Source: Limnomonas spitsbergensis (lineage: Eukaryota; Chlorophyta; Chlorophyceae; Chlamydomonadales). From it: a DNA stretch of 64,000 nucleotides. Shown piece by piece: positions 10,250 through 22,200 of this stretch (positions are counted from its first letter, which is position 1; each line of letters starts with the position of its first letter). The stretch covers positions 2,080,001 through 2,144,000 of the forward strand of contig JAYJMM010000104.1 of the NCBI GenBank assembly GCA_037349105.1. Direction: 5' to 3'. The notes under the pieces were generated by a model that saw only the letters and a list, made by a program, of their open reading frames with translations, searched no databases and was not told the DNA's origin. The position numbers and the translations under genes were made by a program.

Positions 10250-13200
10250 TCTGTTCCCTGGTCTGTCACCACCTCTGCGCATCCCCCGAATCGTGCAACA
10301 ACATTTTGAAAGAATGCCAAGGCCGTCACATCAGACGCCTTGCTTGGAATGGGGATTAACTCCACCCATTTGGAGTAATGCTCCACACACACCATCACGA
10401 ACCGATTTCCCCTGGACGTGGTCGTGAATGGACCACACAGGTCCACTCCCCACCGGAAAAACAACCCCTCAATGGGTAGCGGGTGTAGGTTGGGCTGTAT
10501 GTGATTGAACGTGGACGCCCTGGCTCTGTCACACACACCGCATTCCTGCACCGCCTTCTTGACTGCTGCTCGAAGCCCCCGCCACCAATGCTGCTGCATG
10601 ACCATGAAAGCCGTGCGGTGGCTGCCAAAATGGCCCGTACCTGCATGCGCTGTCTGGATCACTGCTAGCCTGTCTTCTGGCCTGGGCACCACACAACGTC
10701 TACCATCAGGCATGAGTCTCATCAGGACTCCTCCCCTCTCTGATTCCCACTGGAATGGCGCTGCTCTGCGCTGTATTCTAGTCTGTTCTCCTAGCTCTGT
10801 TCCCTGGACATAAGTCTTTTCACGGAGAAACCTCAAGACGGGCTCATCTGCCCACACATCGACCCTAGCCGACGGTCCTGCAGGACAACCTGGCTGGTCC
10901 TTCTCACTCTCTGTTTCCCTGGGTACTTTGATTCCAACATCAACTTGTTCTGCAGACGCGTTCCCACCTGGCTCCTGTGCCGCGTCGGCCCAGTCTGCCG
11001 CGGCTGATTCCCCCAGGCACTGTCTGTATGATGCGGCCGCTTCTCCGCTGCCGGAGCATGCGTTTCCTGCAGTAGCAAGGGCATAGTGGCTGGACATTAA
11101 AGTCGCCCCCAGAGCTGGGTCCCTGTCCTGGCCTGGCAGCTTTGCCCTGCGTGTCAATTCTGCTGGCATGATCTTAGCACACTCGAGTGCCACACTGAGC
11201 CATGCACTGAGTGCCCATGAATCCATGCTCCTGCCCAAGGCTGCCCGTCTGGCTGCCTCTGGGAAGTCTGGGCGCGGCAATGTGGACCCCACAGCGTACC
11301 CCATGGCGCGCTCAAGCTCGTTTGCATTGGGCTCCTGCAAGTCCCCCATGGGCCTGTACACCATCCCATTTTGCCCGTTCCGGAAAGCATATGATGAGGG
11401 CGTGGCCATCAAACACGGCAGCACTTTCCTGGGCTGCCCTGTTACATTGATGCGGTACCCCCCATTGTCCGGACATGATACTACTTGGGCCTTGCTGCCC
11501 TTGTCCAGAATGTCGTCTACAATCCCCTCGTGGGGTCTGGTCGACGCCCGAATCACAAATTCAATATCTGCTGCCGGGGCAATATTCCCCCAATAGTTGC
11601 GGGTGCGGTGGGCGTAAGACCCCACCTGCGCTGCGTCAAACAGCGCCGGTGTTCCCAGAATCCGGCACACCTCCTGAAAAGCCTCAACACTGGCCTTCAC
11701 ACTCTTCTGATTCAACTGCATTGCCACATTCTCAATCAGGTACGCTGGCGGCCTAGGCCCCTGCATGAACTGTAGTGTACCCAACAGCTTGACTAACGGG
11801 AAGAACGACTTGCTTCTCTCTCCCTCGAGCCCACGCCCCTTGCCTGCTGACGAAAGGTCCTGGCATTCCCAGCCTGCTACCATGAACCACTGGCGCCCCT
11901 CCTGGGCGCCCGCCTCCTGGAGGTGCTTTGCCGTAATGGCATACACATCCTGGGGCAACGCTCTGAACGCCTTATCAAATGCTTTGACCGGAAACAACTG
12001 AGGGTATCTCCTGTGCAACTGCACCAGGCGCCCCCCTGCGATCTCTCTGACTTCCTCACTGATATCAGCATACAGGTACTGCACCACTGGGATACCCGCC
12101 CTGAGCACCATCTCCAACCCTGAACACATACCTCCAAAAGGCTCGAAAAGGACGACTCCCTTGGTCTCCATGGCCCGCACTGCCCCACCCGACAGACAAG
12201 CTGTGTCCAGGCCTGCATGTGAATGAGGAGGCGTCACCCGGGGCAGGTCAGCTAGAACATCACTGATCATTGTCCTGGCCCGCTCCCTGTTGCTGAATGC
12301 CTGTTCTGCTGTACTGACCGGCTGCGCCTGCTCATCATCGTCAGTGGCGGCTGAGGATATCTCCTGCCCTACCGGCGCTGTCACGTAAGCTGCCTCTGCA
12401 GCTCGCAGTATCTGTACTCTTCTTCTGCCTTCTTGTGCCATGCGCACCATCTGGTCTGCATGCCACTGGTTCACTCTGCCCAACCCCGTGAGCAAAGCTA
12501 CCTGCTTCCCCCCTGCCCCCTCCTGGGCTGCCGGCTCGGGAGCTGCTGTATCAAGCCTGGCCCCCGTGCGATCAGCTGAGGATGGGAGTGGTGATCTGGA
12601 CGGGATGTCCGCATTCTGATGGCATGCCCCTGAGCGGTGGACAATGGTAATGTCCAGCTCTTGAAGCATGAGGGCCCACCTAGCATGCTGGCCTACCAAC
12701 GTCTGATTGTCCATGAGGTAAGTGAGCGGCTCATGGTCGGTGATGAGATGCACCTTGCACCTGAACAGCATGTGACGGTATGTGCGTGCTGCATACACTG
12801 CGGCCAGCATCTCCCCCTGGAACGAGGAATAGTTCCTCTCGCTCTTGTTCAGGGATCTGGACGTGCACGCCACCATATACTCCCGCCCGCTGTCGTCACA
12901 CTGTCCTAGCACGGCACCTATGCCCTGCTTAGAGAAATCTGTGTACAGCAAGAATGGTCTCGGCGGCCCCTTGCCGTCTGGCCCTGTCCCACTGTAATCT
13001 GGCCTGCGCAGAACTCTTCCTCCCTCGCACATCTCTGTTTTGATCAACTGGAACGCCTGCGACTGCTCTGGCCCCCACACAAACGGGACCCCCTTGACCA
13101 GCAATGCGTTGATGCATGCCGCCTTTTTCGAGAAATCCGGGATGTAGCACCGGTAGAAATTCAAGAATCCCATGACCTCCTGAATGTTTTTCACCGATGT

Positions 13201-16200
13201 GGGCTCTGGCAGCGCCATAACCGCTGCTATCTTGGCTGCGTGTGGCGTGAGCCCCTGGGCCGACACATTGTGACCCAGGTACTCTACCGTTGCACACCCA
13301 AACAGGGACTTGTCGGGGTGCGCCCTTAATCCTACACTGTGGAGCATGTCTAACATCAGCTCCACATGCCTGATGTGTTCTGCCGGTGTGTCACTGTACA
13401 CTAGCAGATCATCAATGAATGCCACGCAGAACGCACTCAGGCCTGCCCTGGCAATCTCCTCTTCCATCATACGCTGAAAGAAGGGAGGTCCATTGCGCAG
13501 ACCGAAGTTGAGCTTTGTGTACATCCAAAGCTCAGGGCCCATCCAGAAAGCTGTCTTAGGCTGGTCCTCGACCTTTATAGGGATCTGCATGAACCCCGAC
13601 CGGAGATCAACCTTGCTGAATATCTTGGCAGTTCCCAGGTTCTGAAAAATGGTCTCCATCCTGGGGATTGCAAACTCCTGCTTAGCCGTACGCAGGTTTA
13701 ACCTGCGCATATCGTGCGCTATCCGGTGGTCAGTCCACTCCCCAGTCTCAGCACTCTTCTTGGCTGCTACTACTGAGTTGGCCGCAAACTTGATAGGCCC
13801 CCCCTGGGGTACTTTGACGATAATACCTGCCTGTATCATTGGCTGGCACTTTTCTTTAAAAATGGCTGCTTTGGGCGGCGGCATATCCCTGGACTTCTGA
13901 AAGCACGAACTGACCTCGTCTTCTAAAGCCAGTGTAAACTCACCCTGCGTGCCGCAGTAGCCAGGCAGATCCTCCATGGAGTAAGCGAACGCTCCTTGGC
14001 GATCCCTGAGGCTTTGCTCCAGGCTCTCCTGCTGTGCCGCAGTGAAGTCGGGGTGCTGGCCCAGCAGCCACCCCTCCTTGGTTTTGACGTACTCCGCGGG
14101 CGGCTCCACGACTCCCCCCGGCTGGAACATGTCGATCATCTCAGCCGCCTGCGGGTCGTCCTCCGCGGGCGGCTCTTCCCTGCCAGTGTCGCTGCCACTT
14201 TGCCAGCTCTCCTGCTGGCTGCAGGCACCCCTCCTGCTGGCACCCCCCATGGGAATGACTGCTGGCGGGCGCAACCATCCAGACGACAGCTTTGCTGCTG
14301 CCTCTTGTCCAGACACAAAAGCCCCTTGGCCTGCTGTAAATCCTCCTCCTCGCACGCCCTGCCCGGTGGCTCGCGCCCCTGGCACACACACTGACAGCAG
14401 GAGCCACACCAGTATCAGCTGGAGCGCCCCCGTAAGGATCCCCTTAAATGCTGTACAGGTGAGAAGTCCTCTGCAAGCTGGTATCTGCCTCGTGGGTTTC
14501 TGCGGTAGGTGTTCTGCGGGCTGTGCGCCTGGCTCTGCGCTCTGCGCCGGCCTCTGCTGCCCACTGGCCCATGTGATCTCCAGATCCACCTGGCTGATCC
14601 TGAGTGGCAGGACTGGGCAGTCCATTCCTGGTCTGCTGCCACGGTTCCTGTCCTCGGCTGCCCTCTGCGCCTTTCCCGCGCGCCGCCTAGCCTTTTTGGA
14701 CTTTTTCCCCCGCAACTCGGCAGCGTCAGTCCAAGCCTCACCAGCCCTTTCTGGCCCTGCTCTTGGTATCTGACCTGTGCTGCCCTGTGCCAGCCGCTCC
14801 TGCCTGTGAATGGCGCGCTGCACAGTCGTGCTGCTGCCGGCACCCGCGGGCTCCTCAGGCCCACAGCCCTGTCGCAAGGTTGCCCTAGCGCTGGCAGCCC
14901 TCCTTGCAAGGGCCTCCCCCCTGCTGGTGCACGCCTGGCTGCTGCGGCTGTCCGACGGCTGTTGGGTGTCCACTCCCTTTGCCCCCATCCTGTTGAGGGC
15001 TGATATTCTCTCCGTCAGCTCCTCCTGTAGCTCCCTGACCGCCCTGCTGTAACCTCCCATCCTGGGGTTCGGATCGGGCTGTGGCAGCATTCTGAGCCTG
15101 AAAACTAGGCTAGCCTCCTGGCTTGCCTCTTGCTGCCCCATTTCCTGCCTTCTTAGCACGTCTAGCTCATCCACGAAGTGTCTGAGCACTGCCACCCAGC
15201 GTTCCGTGCTGTATGCTGCTGGATCGCCCCAAGGCTCCCTTGCTGCTGCCTGTGCTGGCGGGCTGATCTGGGCGTCCCCTGGGCTCCTGCCGTTCGCCTT
15301 GCCTGCTGCTGCCCCCTTGGGCTCGCCAGCGCACTGGTCTGCTGCCAGCTGCGGGTTCACCCCTACTGTGACCTTGTGTGCCGTCTCCTCTAGCGCGGCC
15401 TTGCTGCTGCGTTCTATCTCGGCTCTCCTGGTTCTGCGCTCTTCCATGGCTGCTTGCTCCTGAGCAACCTCGCGCATCCATTCCTGTCGTAGTTGTACCA
15501 AGTCCTCCTCGCGGCCCCACACTGGACTCCCTGGTCCAGGGCCTGCGCTGGCCGGCTCTTCCATCCCATCTGCATCCCCGGTATCAGCTCTTGTGAGGCT
15601 GATCCTTGCTGGGCACGGGCTTCTGTCAGCGCCCCACTCATCCTCCGATTCTGAATCCTGCACTAGTGATGGTGGCCCTTCCGAAGGGTCTTCATTCTCC
15701 TCTTCCAGCAGCCCCCTGTCCTCATGGCTGGCACTGTCCGGGACTGTCTGGGGCTCCGCCCAATCCCCGGTCTCAGCCTCCAGGGCTGACACCTCCATGT
15801 CCTCCATGGGCTCCAGCCACTCCCAAGAGGATGCTGTTGCCCCGAGAGTGGTGACAAAGGCGACATGGCCCTGCTCTGTTGGCTCCTGGTATGTGTCCTG
15901 GATTGGCCCGTCAGTGATGGAAGCGGGGTCCCAATGGTGGGAACCCCATCTGCCCACCATCCAGCGCCCCGGCACAGGCTGAGTCCTCAGCTCCTCCAGC
16001 TCCTCCATGTAGGTATCCGCCCCTGCTCCTCTGAACAGGGGGTGCAGAGTGCGCACTCCTGCCGGGTGCGCCTGCCTCCACAGCTGTACTGTCATGCCGT
16101 TTGCCTGCCAATACGGGACCGCGCTGCTGGCCCTGTTGTCGCGCCACGCTCTTCTCTCCCAGCGCACCCACTGGTGCACGCACGCTTCTAACCGTTCCAC

Positions 16201-19200
16201 TGCGAACGGCGAGCGCGCGAACTCCTCTTCGTCTTCCCACATGGGTCCATCCGCTGGCGACCTCTGGGCCCCGTATGGCCATGTGGGGCAGTCTGTCATT
16301 TCCAGCGGCGCCCACTGATCATCCACGCCCCAGACGTGCCGCATGGCTGCTGACAGCTGTCCCGGGAGCAGAACCCGTTGCAACGCCATGAGCATGACTG
16401 CCCATGTTGCTGGGTCTGCTCCCCTGGCGTGCGTGTGCGCGTGGAATTCTGCCTCGTCGACTGATGCACACCTGGTGATCGCCACGTTCCCTTCGCACCT
16501 GGCGAACAGGAAGACTGGCATATCATCCCGCGACGCATGCATGTGGATCCATGCTGCTGACACCGGCATCTCTCCCTCTTCCAGCTCCTCGTAGTAGTAA
16601 GTTACCAGCTGCTGAACTGGGATAGCTGCCCTGGCCTCCCCAGGGTCCATTCCCCATGGTACAGCTTGCCCTGCGACGATCCTGGGGATGGTGACCGATG
16701 CCTCAACTGTGGCCTCACACCGCCGTGGCCTATCGGCATGGCACAGCCCTGCCCCGCTGTGGGCTCCATCCTCGGGCCTGTCACCCCGTCCGTGCTCTCT
16801 TAAGGCCTGCACTGGCACATAGAAGGCGCGGTCTCTGAGGGCGGAATGCTCCATCAACTGGTGGACGCAGTCTTCTGCCCATGGCGTGCGCATGAACCCG
16901 GGCTGTGCACCCTGCCACGCCCCCTCGGTGCGCGCGCTATCCGGCACGTCTGGGTGCGCCCTGTCGGCTGCGGCTACTGCTGTGATGCCTTCTTTGACGG
17001 CTAGCTCCACCATCTCGCTGACGCAGGATGCGTAGATGGGGTGCCGTGACCATCCCCTCTGCATATAAACCTCCATCCTTGTGCTGGGCTGGATGAACCC
17101 CTTGAGTGCTGCACCCAGCAGGACTGCTGTCACCGCGTCCCATGGAAAGATCAGTCTGGCCACTGCCTGCATGGCTGCCGCTATGTTGACGCACGTGTGC
17201 GACCTGTCCTCCAGGAGCCTGTGGTTCTGCAACCTACAAAGCCCATCCTTGGACTGCGCTGGCAGAGTGATCATAGCTTCTGAAGACGATGCCTCTGGCA
17301 TTTCTTCCCCCAGGCGGTACCATTGTACGAAGCACCTGCTTTCTGGCAATCTCGGCAGGTCTGGCTCAGGGCGAGCCCGCCCTCTGCTGCCCGACCGGCC
17401 CCGGCGCCCTGTACCGGCCTGGATGAACTGGGAATCCTCATTCCCTGCAGCGGGCCTCTCGCCCCTGCTGCGGCTGCTCTGCAGCCCTCTGTCCTCTTCC
17501 TCCCATCTGGCCGCGCTGGACCGAGAGGTGGTACTGTGATGGGTCCTAACGGCCCCCGCCGTAGTGTCCTCTGGACTCATAGCTGCCGCCCCCTTGGCCC
17601 CTGGGTGGTGATCCTGCCTGCTGAGCCCATTCCGGGTCCCGGCGGCTGCTACCGCTACCCCGACGCCTGTGTCCGCGTTGCCCTCCGGGGTACCTGGGCA
17701 GGGCATGGCAGCTTCTTCCTCACTCGCTGCCACAGGAGCTTGAGGCTCATGGCCTTCCTCTGAGTCGTTGGTGCCGTCCTCACTGGAACTGGTTTCCCAC
17801 CCGTCTACCCTGTGCTGGAGTCCTGCCTCTTGCTCTATCCTCTCAAACTCATCCATCTGGTCATTGTAGATGTCCCATTCTTTGTCGAGAAACTGCTGGA
17901 GAATGCCAGGCCACCCCTCACATGGGGCCGGGCATCCTCTTTGCTGGAGGTTCCTGAGAAACTCCACGGCATGTGCCATAGACCTGGCTGACCCTGCGGG
18001 TCGTGTACCATAGTGATTCATGGCTAGGGCCTCTACCACCATCTGCCAGTGGTGCCTTTGCTGGGCCACCTGCCCCTCTGGCACCACCTGGAATGTTACC
18101 GGCATTGCTGCGGCCTGGTAGCTCACACCCCGAGCTGCTGCGTTCTGCCCAAACCCTTCATGGACCGACATCATGCACGTGTGCCTCTCCTGGCTGACCC
18201 ACCTGGAGTTGTAAGACTGCCCCGCTGGTCCCGGCCGTCCTGGCGGGCCTGGCAGCTCACTCGGTCCAGCTGTCTCCTGCTGCCTTTTCCACTCTTCAAA
18301 GGAGACCTCCTTGGCGGCCTCGTAAGCTCGCCTCATGCTGTCTTCTGACGCCTCCTGGCTCCTGCCTGGTCCTCTGACTCCCCAGCTCCTTTCCGGGCCT
18401 CCTGCTGCCCGTGATCTGTCAAACCGGCTGCTGTCGCCAGGCTGCGAGGCCTCTCCCTGCTCTGGGCACGCGCTAGCGAAGTGCCCTGGCTTTTGACAGT
18501 TGAAGCACACCCCCCCATCGCGGGGTCCGAGGACATTCCTTTGTCCCCCCATCACGCTGCGCCCTGCCTGGGCCCTGCCCGGCGGGCTCTGGTTGGAGGT
18601 TCCCCCTCTATCCTGCATTCTCTGTTCTAGCTGGTATGGCCTGGCGTGGCTACCTGTGCCTCGCTCTTGCGACCTGCCCCTGGGCTGGCTCCCACGATTC
18701 CCGCTGGGTGACTGCTGCCTCCTGCCGCTAGGCCTGTCGAAGCTATCATCGCGGTCTGGCCGCTGGGTTCGCGCCTCTGGTGTAGGCACCGCCCCGCGGC
18801 GTTCTGCACTGCGAGCCCTCTGCGCGCTCCTGCTGCGCTCCCTGGCTACTGTATGCACGGCGTCATCTGGGGTTGCCCCCCTGTGCCGCACTCGCGTTTC
18901 CCTGCTGGCCTGCCTGGCCCCGCCACTGCCCCCTGGTTCTTGCTGACCGGTGGCTTGCTGCTCCTGGTCCTGCAGCTTCTCCTGGCTCAGGCTCTCGTCC
19001 TCCTCCGCGAACTCCTTCGCGGTTTGAAACATGGCTGCCATATGCTCTGCCAGCGCCGGGTCACCTGGGATTGCGGACTGCAGCTGCTCTCCTGTCTGCT
19101 GGCTCCCCAGGTTGACGTACAGCGCTCGCAGCTGGTCTGCACGCAAGATGTATTGCCGTTGTACCTCCGTGAGCCGTATATTGGCGTCCTGGAGGCCTGT

Positions 19201-22200
19201 CCACCTGACCTGCTGCAACCTCAGGTATTCAATTGTTGCAGCCGCCTGGCGGTACAGCAGCTCTTCCCTTGCCTTGACGTCGTGCTGCAGTAACTCTACT
19301 TGTTGCTGCAGCCTCAGCACCCGTATGTACTTCGGGGTCCTTCGATCATGGACCTCTTCCTCCTCTGATTCCTCTGATACTTCCCTCTCCTCCCTGCCGA
19401 CAGGCTCCTCCTGTCCGCGGTTTGCTGTGATCCCTTGCGTTCCTTCTGCTGCTGCCGGGGCGTCTTCCCTAACGCCCCCGTCAGCCGCACCGGCCCTCTC
19501 GCCTTTGCCAGGCACCTGCGCCTCCGAGTGCCTGCTGGGTCCTGCTGACGCAGCTCTTGCTGCTGCGGCTCCTCCAAAGCCTACCCGCCCTTTGGCCCCT
19601 GGTGATGTCCCCTGGGCTGCGGGGCCTGCCGCAGGCTTCTGCAGTATCTCCCGGATCCTCTGTTCACACTCCTCTGTTGAGTGCTGGCCAGGTTCTCCGC
19701 ACAAGACACATGGGTAGCGCGGGCTTGTCTCCATACATCTCCTAATGACCTCCTTTTCGTATTCCGGCCTTGACTCTGCCGTGAGTGCCATTGCTAACTC
19801 AGCAGTGGCCACTGCCTGTGCTGCTGCCTGGCCCGATAGTGACGCAGCGGCCTTGGCGCCCACCTTGCCCTCCCTGGGCACTGCAGCCTGCGTTTGCCCG
19901 CACTGGCGCGGCCTGGGCAAAGTCTCCTGCGGGTCCTCACGGCTGCTCCTGCCCGCATCTGCGGTGCTTCTGCCTGCACCTGCGGCTGTTCCGCGACTCT
20001 GTCCCACCTTCTGGTCAGTCCTCATGGCGGCACCTGCGTGTGTGGCCATGGCGTGCTGTAAGAGCGGCTCGTGTTCTTCCTCTACCCTGGCCGCGGGCCA
20101 CCTTTCACGTTCTGCAAATCCACACCGGATTCCTGCCCATGCTACTGCTGCTGCCTGGTACCCCCCTGCTGGGGATGCTAGGACCAACGGCAGCGTCAGG
20201 TCCCTGACCCTTCGTACTGTCTGGGGGCCATCTCTGGGGCGTAATGTCAGCCTTCCTGCTGCCTCTAAAACCCCATTGTACTTGAGAAACTCTGGGTTCC
20301 CCACCAAGTGTTCGTATGCATCGGGCGGTGTTTTTACGACCCTGACCACCGTGGGTTCCATAATAGCATTGGGCCCTCCATATCCGTACACCACATAAAT
20401 GAACAGCACCCCATACAGATCTGCCCCTGCATTGTCTGTCGTGCGGATCTTCTCATCCGTCCTGATCAGCTCTGCCCCCATGGCGACTAACTGTTCTGCG
20501 ATGTTGACTGTGATCACATGACAGGAGCACGCTGAGTCCATGAGGGCCTTCTGTGCCACCAGGACCTTTCCTTTGACCATTAGGCCCACACATTGCTCCA
20601 GGTTGCTTCTGTCGTTCTTAAAATACTGCAGCCTTGGTGCAGCTGTGACCACCTTGCTTTCCTGCCTGCCCTTACTGGCCTTACCCCTGTGGTCTTCTGA
20701 ACCCATGGGCATAGTGGTGAATGACAGCGCCGTCAGCCTCTCGTTCAACTTGAACACCTGCAGTCGGATGTCAGACATATCGTCAGCTAATTTGCTCAAA
20801 ACCAGTCTCTTTGCTCCCTTCCTGGAGGCAGGTTCCACGAGCCTTTGCTCAGGTTCCTCCTCCGGACAGGGTTCTGGCAAGAATGACCTAGGACGAGCGT
20901 TGTGAGCCGCCTGCTTGAATCCTGCGGATTTGGGCACTAGCCCAACCTGCGTCATGAGTGCTACAGACTCGCTGAGCATCTCTGCCATAGTCTGTTGCCA
21001 GCCCTCTGGCTCGGCTTGCCCCGTTGGGCTGCTTAGGTGAGACACGTGTGCTGCTTGCTGAGCCTGACCCCCCTGGCCAGGCCCTGGCCGTTGGTACTGC
21101 CTGTTGTTTTGATTCCGCTCGTACGGTCTGCCTGCAGGCTGACTCTGCTGCGGCCTTGGTGGGAGCGGGTACTGCTGCTGCTGCGGCCTGGACTGCCCAG
21201 CTGTAATGTCAGCAGCAAGTGGCGTCGGCCTGCGCTCATCCCTGGGTCTGGGCGCCCTGCAATCCCTGGCCAGGTGCGCCGTGCTACCACACTGGTAGCA
21301 TGCCTTGACTGCCCCTGCAGCGCCATCTGCGCTGTAATTTGGTGCTCCTGATTGATCTGCCCAGGTAACTCCTCTGGGTTTGTCACTCCGCTGTTGCTGG
21401 GCAGCTGCTGCTCCTGCGGGGTTCCCTGCCCCTTCAAGGCGTGTCCGCATCTCCCATTGTCCTGTTCTCTCCTTCCTTGTTCTGTTGGACTGCGCCTCCC
21501 CCTGGCCAGGCCCACTGGCCATCTGTTTGAGGCTTGCGCCTCCTAGATCCCCCATTTCCAGGGCAAACTTTTCCCACAGCACCACCTGCTGTGTGAGTAC
21601 TGCAATCTGATCTTCGTCTGTCATGCTGAGGTACCCTGGGACGGTCATAACAAACTTGCTCAGTTTGGCCTTAGCGAGCGCTGGAAGTCCATCATGGAAC
21701 AGATGCGAGACCGAGTGCCTCCTGCCAAAGTGGTCCACTGCATCCCTTGAGATCTGCAGCAACTCTGCTGTCGACAGCACTCTGTGAGCAAATGCTTCCA
21801 CCGTCTCCTCTGGCTTGACGTCAGGGTCGAGAGTGGTCTTCACCCCTAGCCTGAGGTTGGAAATGGCTGTCCTCTCATCCGAGGTTGGCTTTCCCACCTC
21901 TGCTTGAACCACTTTGATCCACAAGGTTAGCAGCGAGGCTTCACAACACTGCTCCTCTGCTGGGGCAACCCACATCCCCCTTATCCTTTCTGCTTCTCTG
22001 GCAGCCCTGTCTCCTGCATGGGGCGCCGCCCTGATGGCTACCATCAGTGGCCCCACGCTAGCCGGCTTGCTGTCCCATAGCTTGACCAGTGATTTCACCA
22101 ACATCGTCATGGCTGATGGCGACTGGCACGACCCAGCTATTTCTCCGGCCACCACAGCCAGCGCTGGCGGGTCATCTGACAGTGCCAGCCTGTTGTGCGA

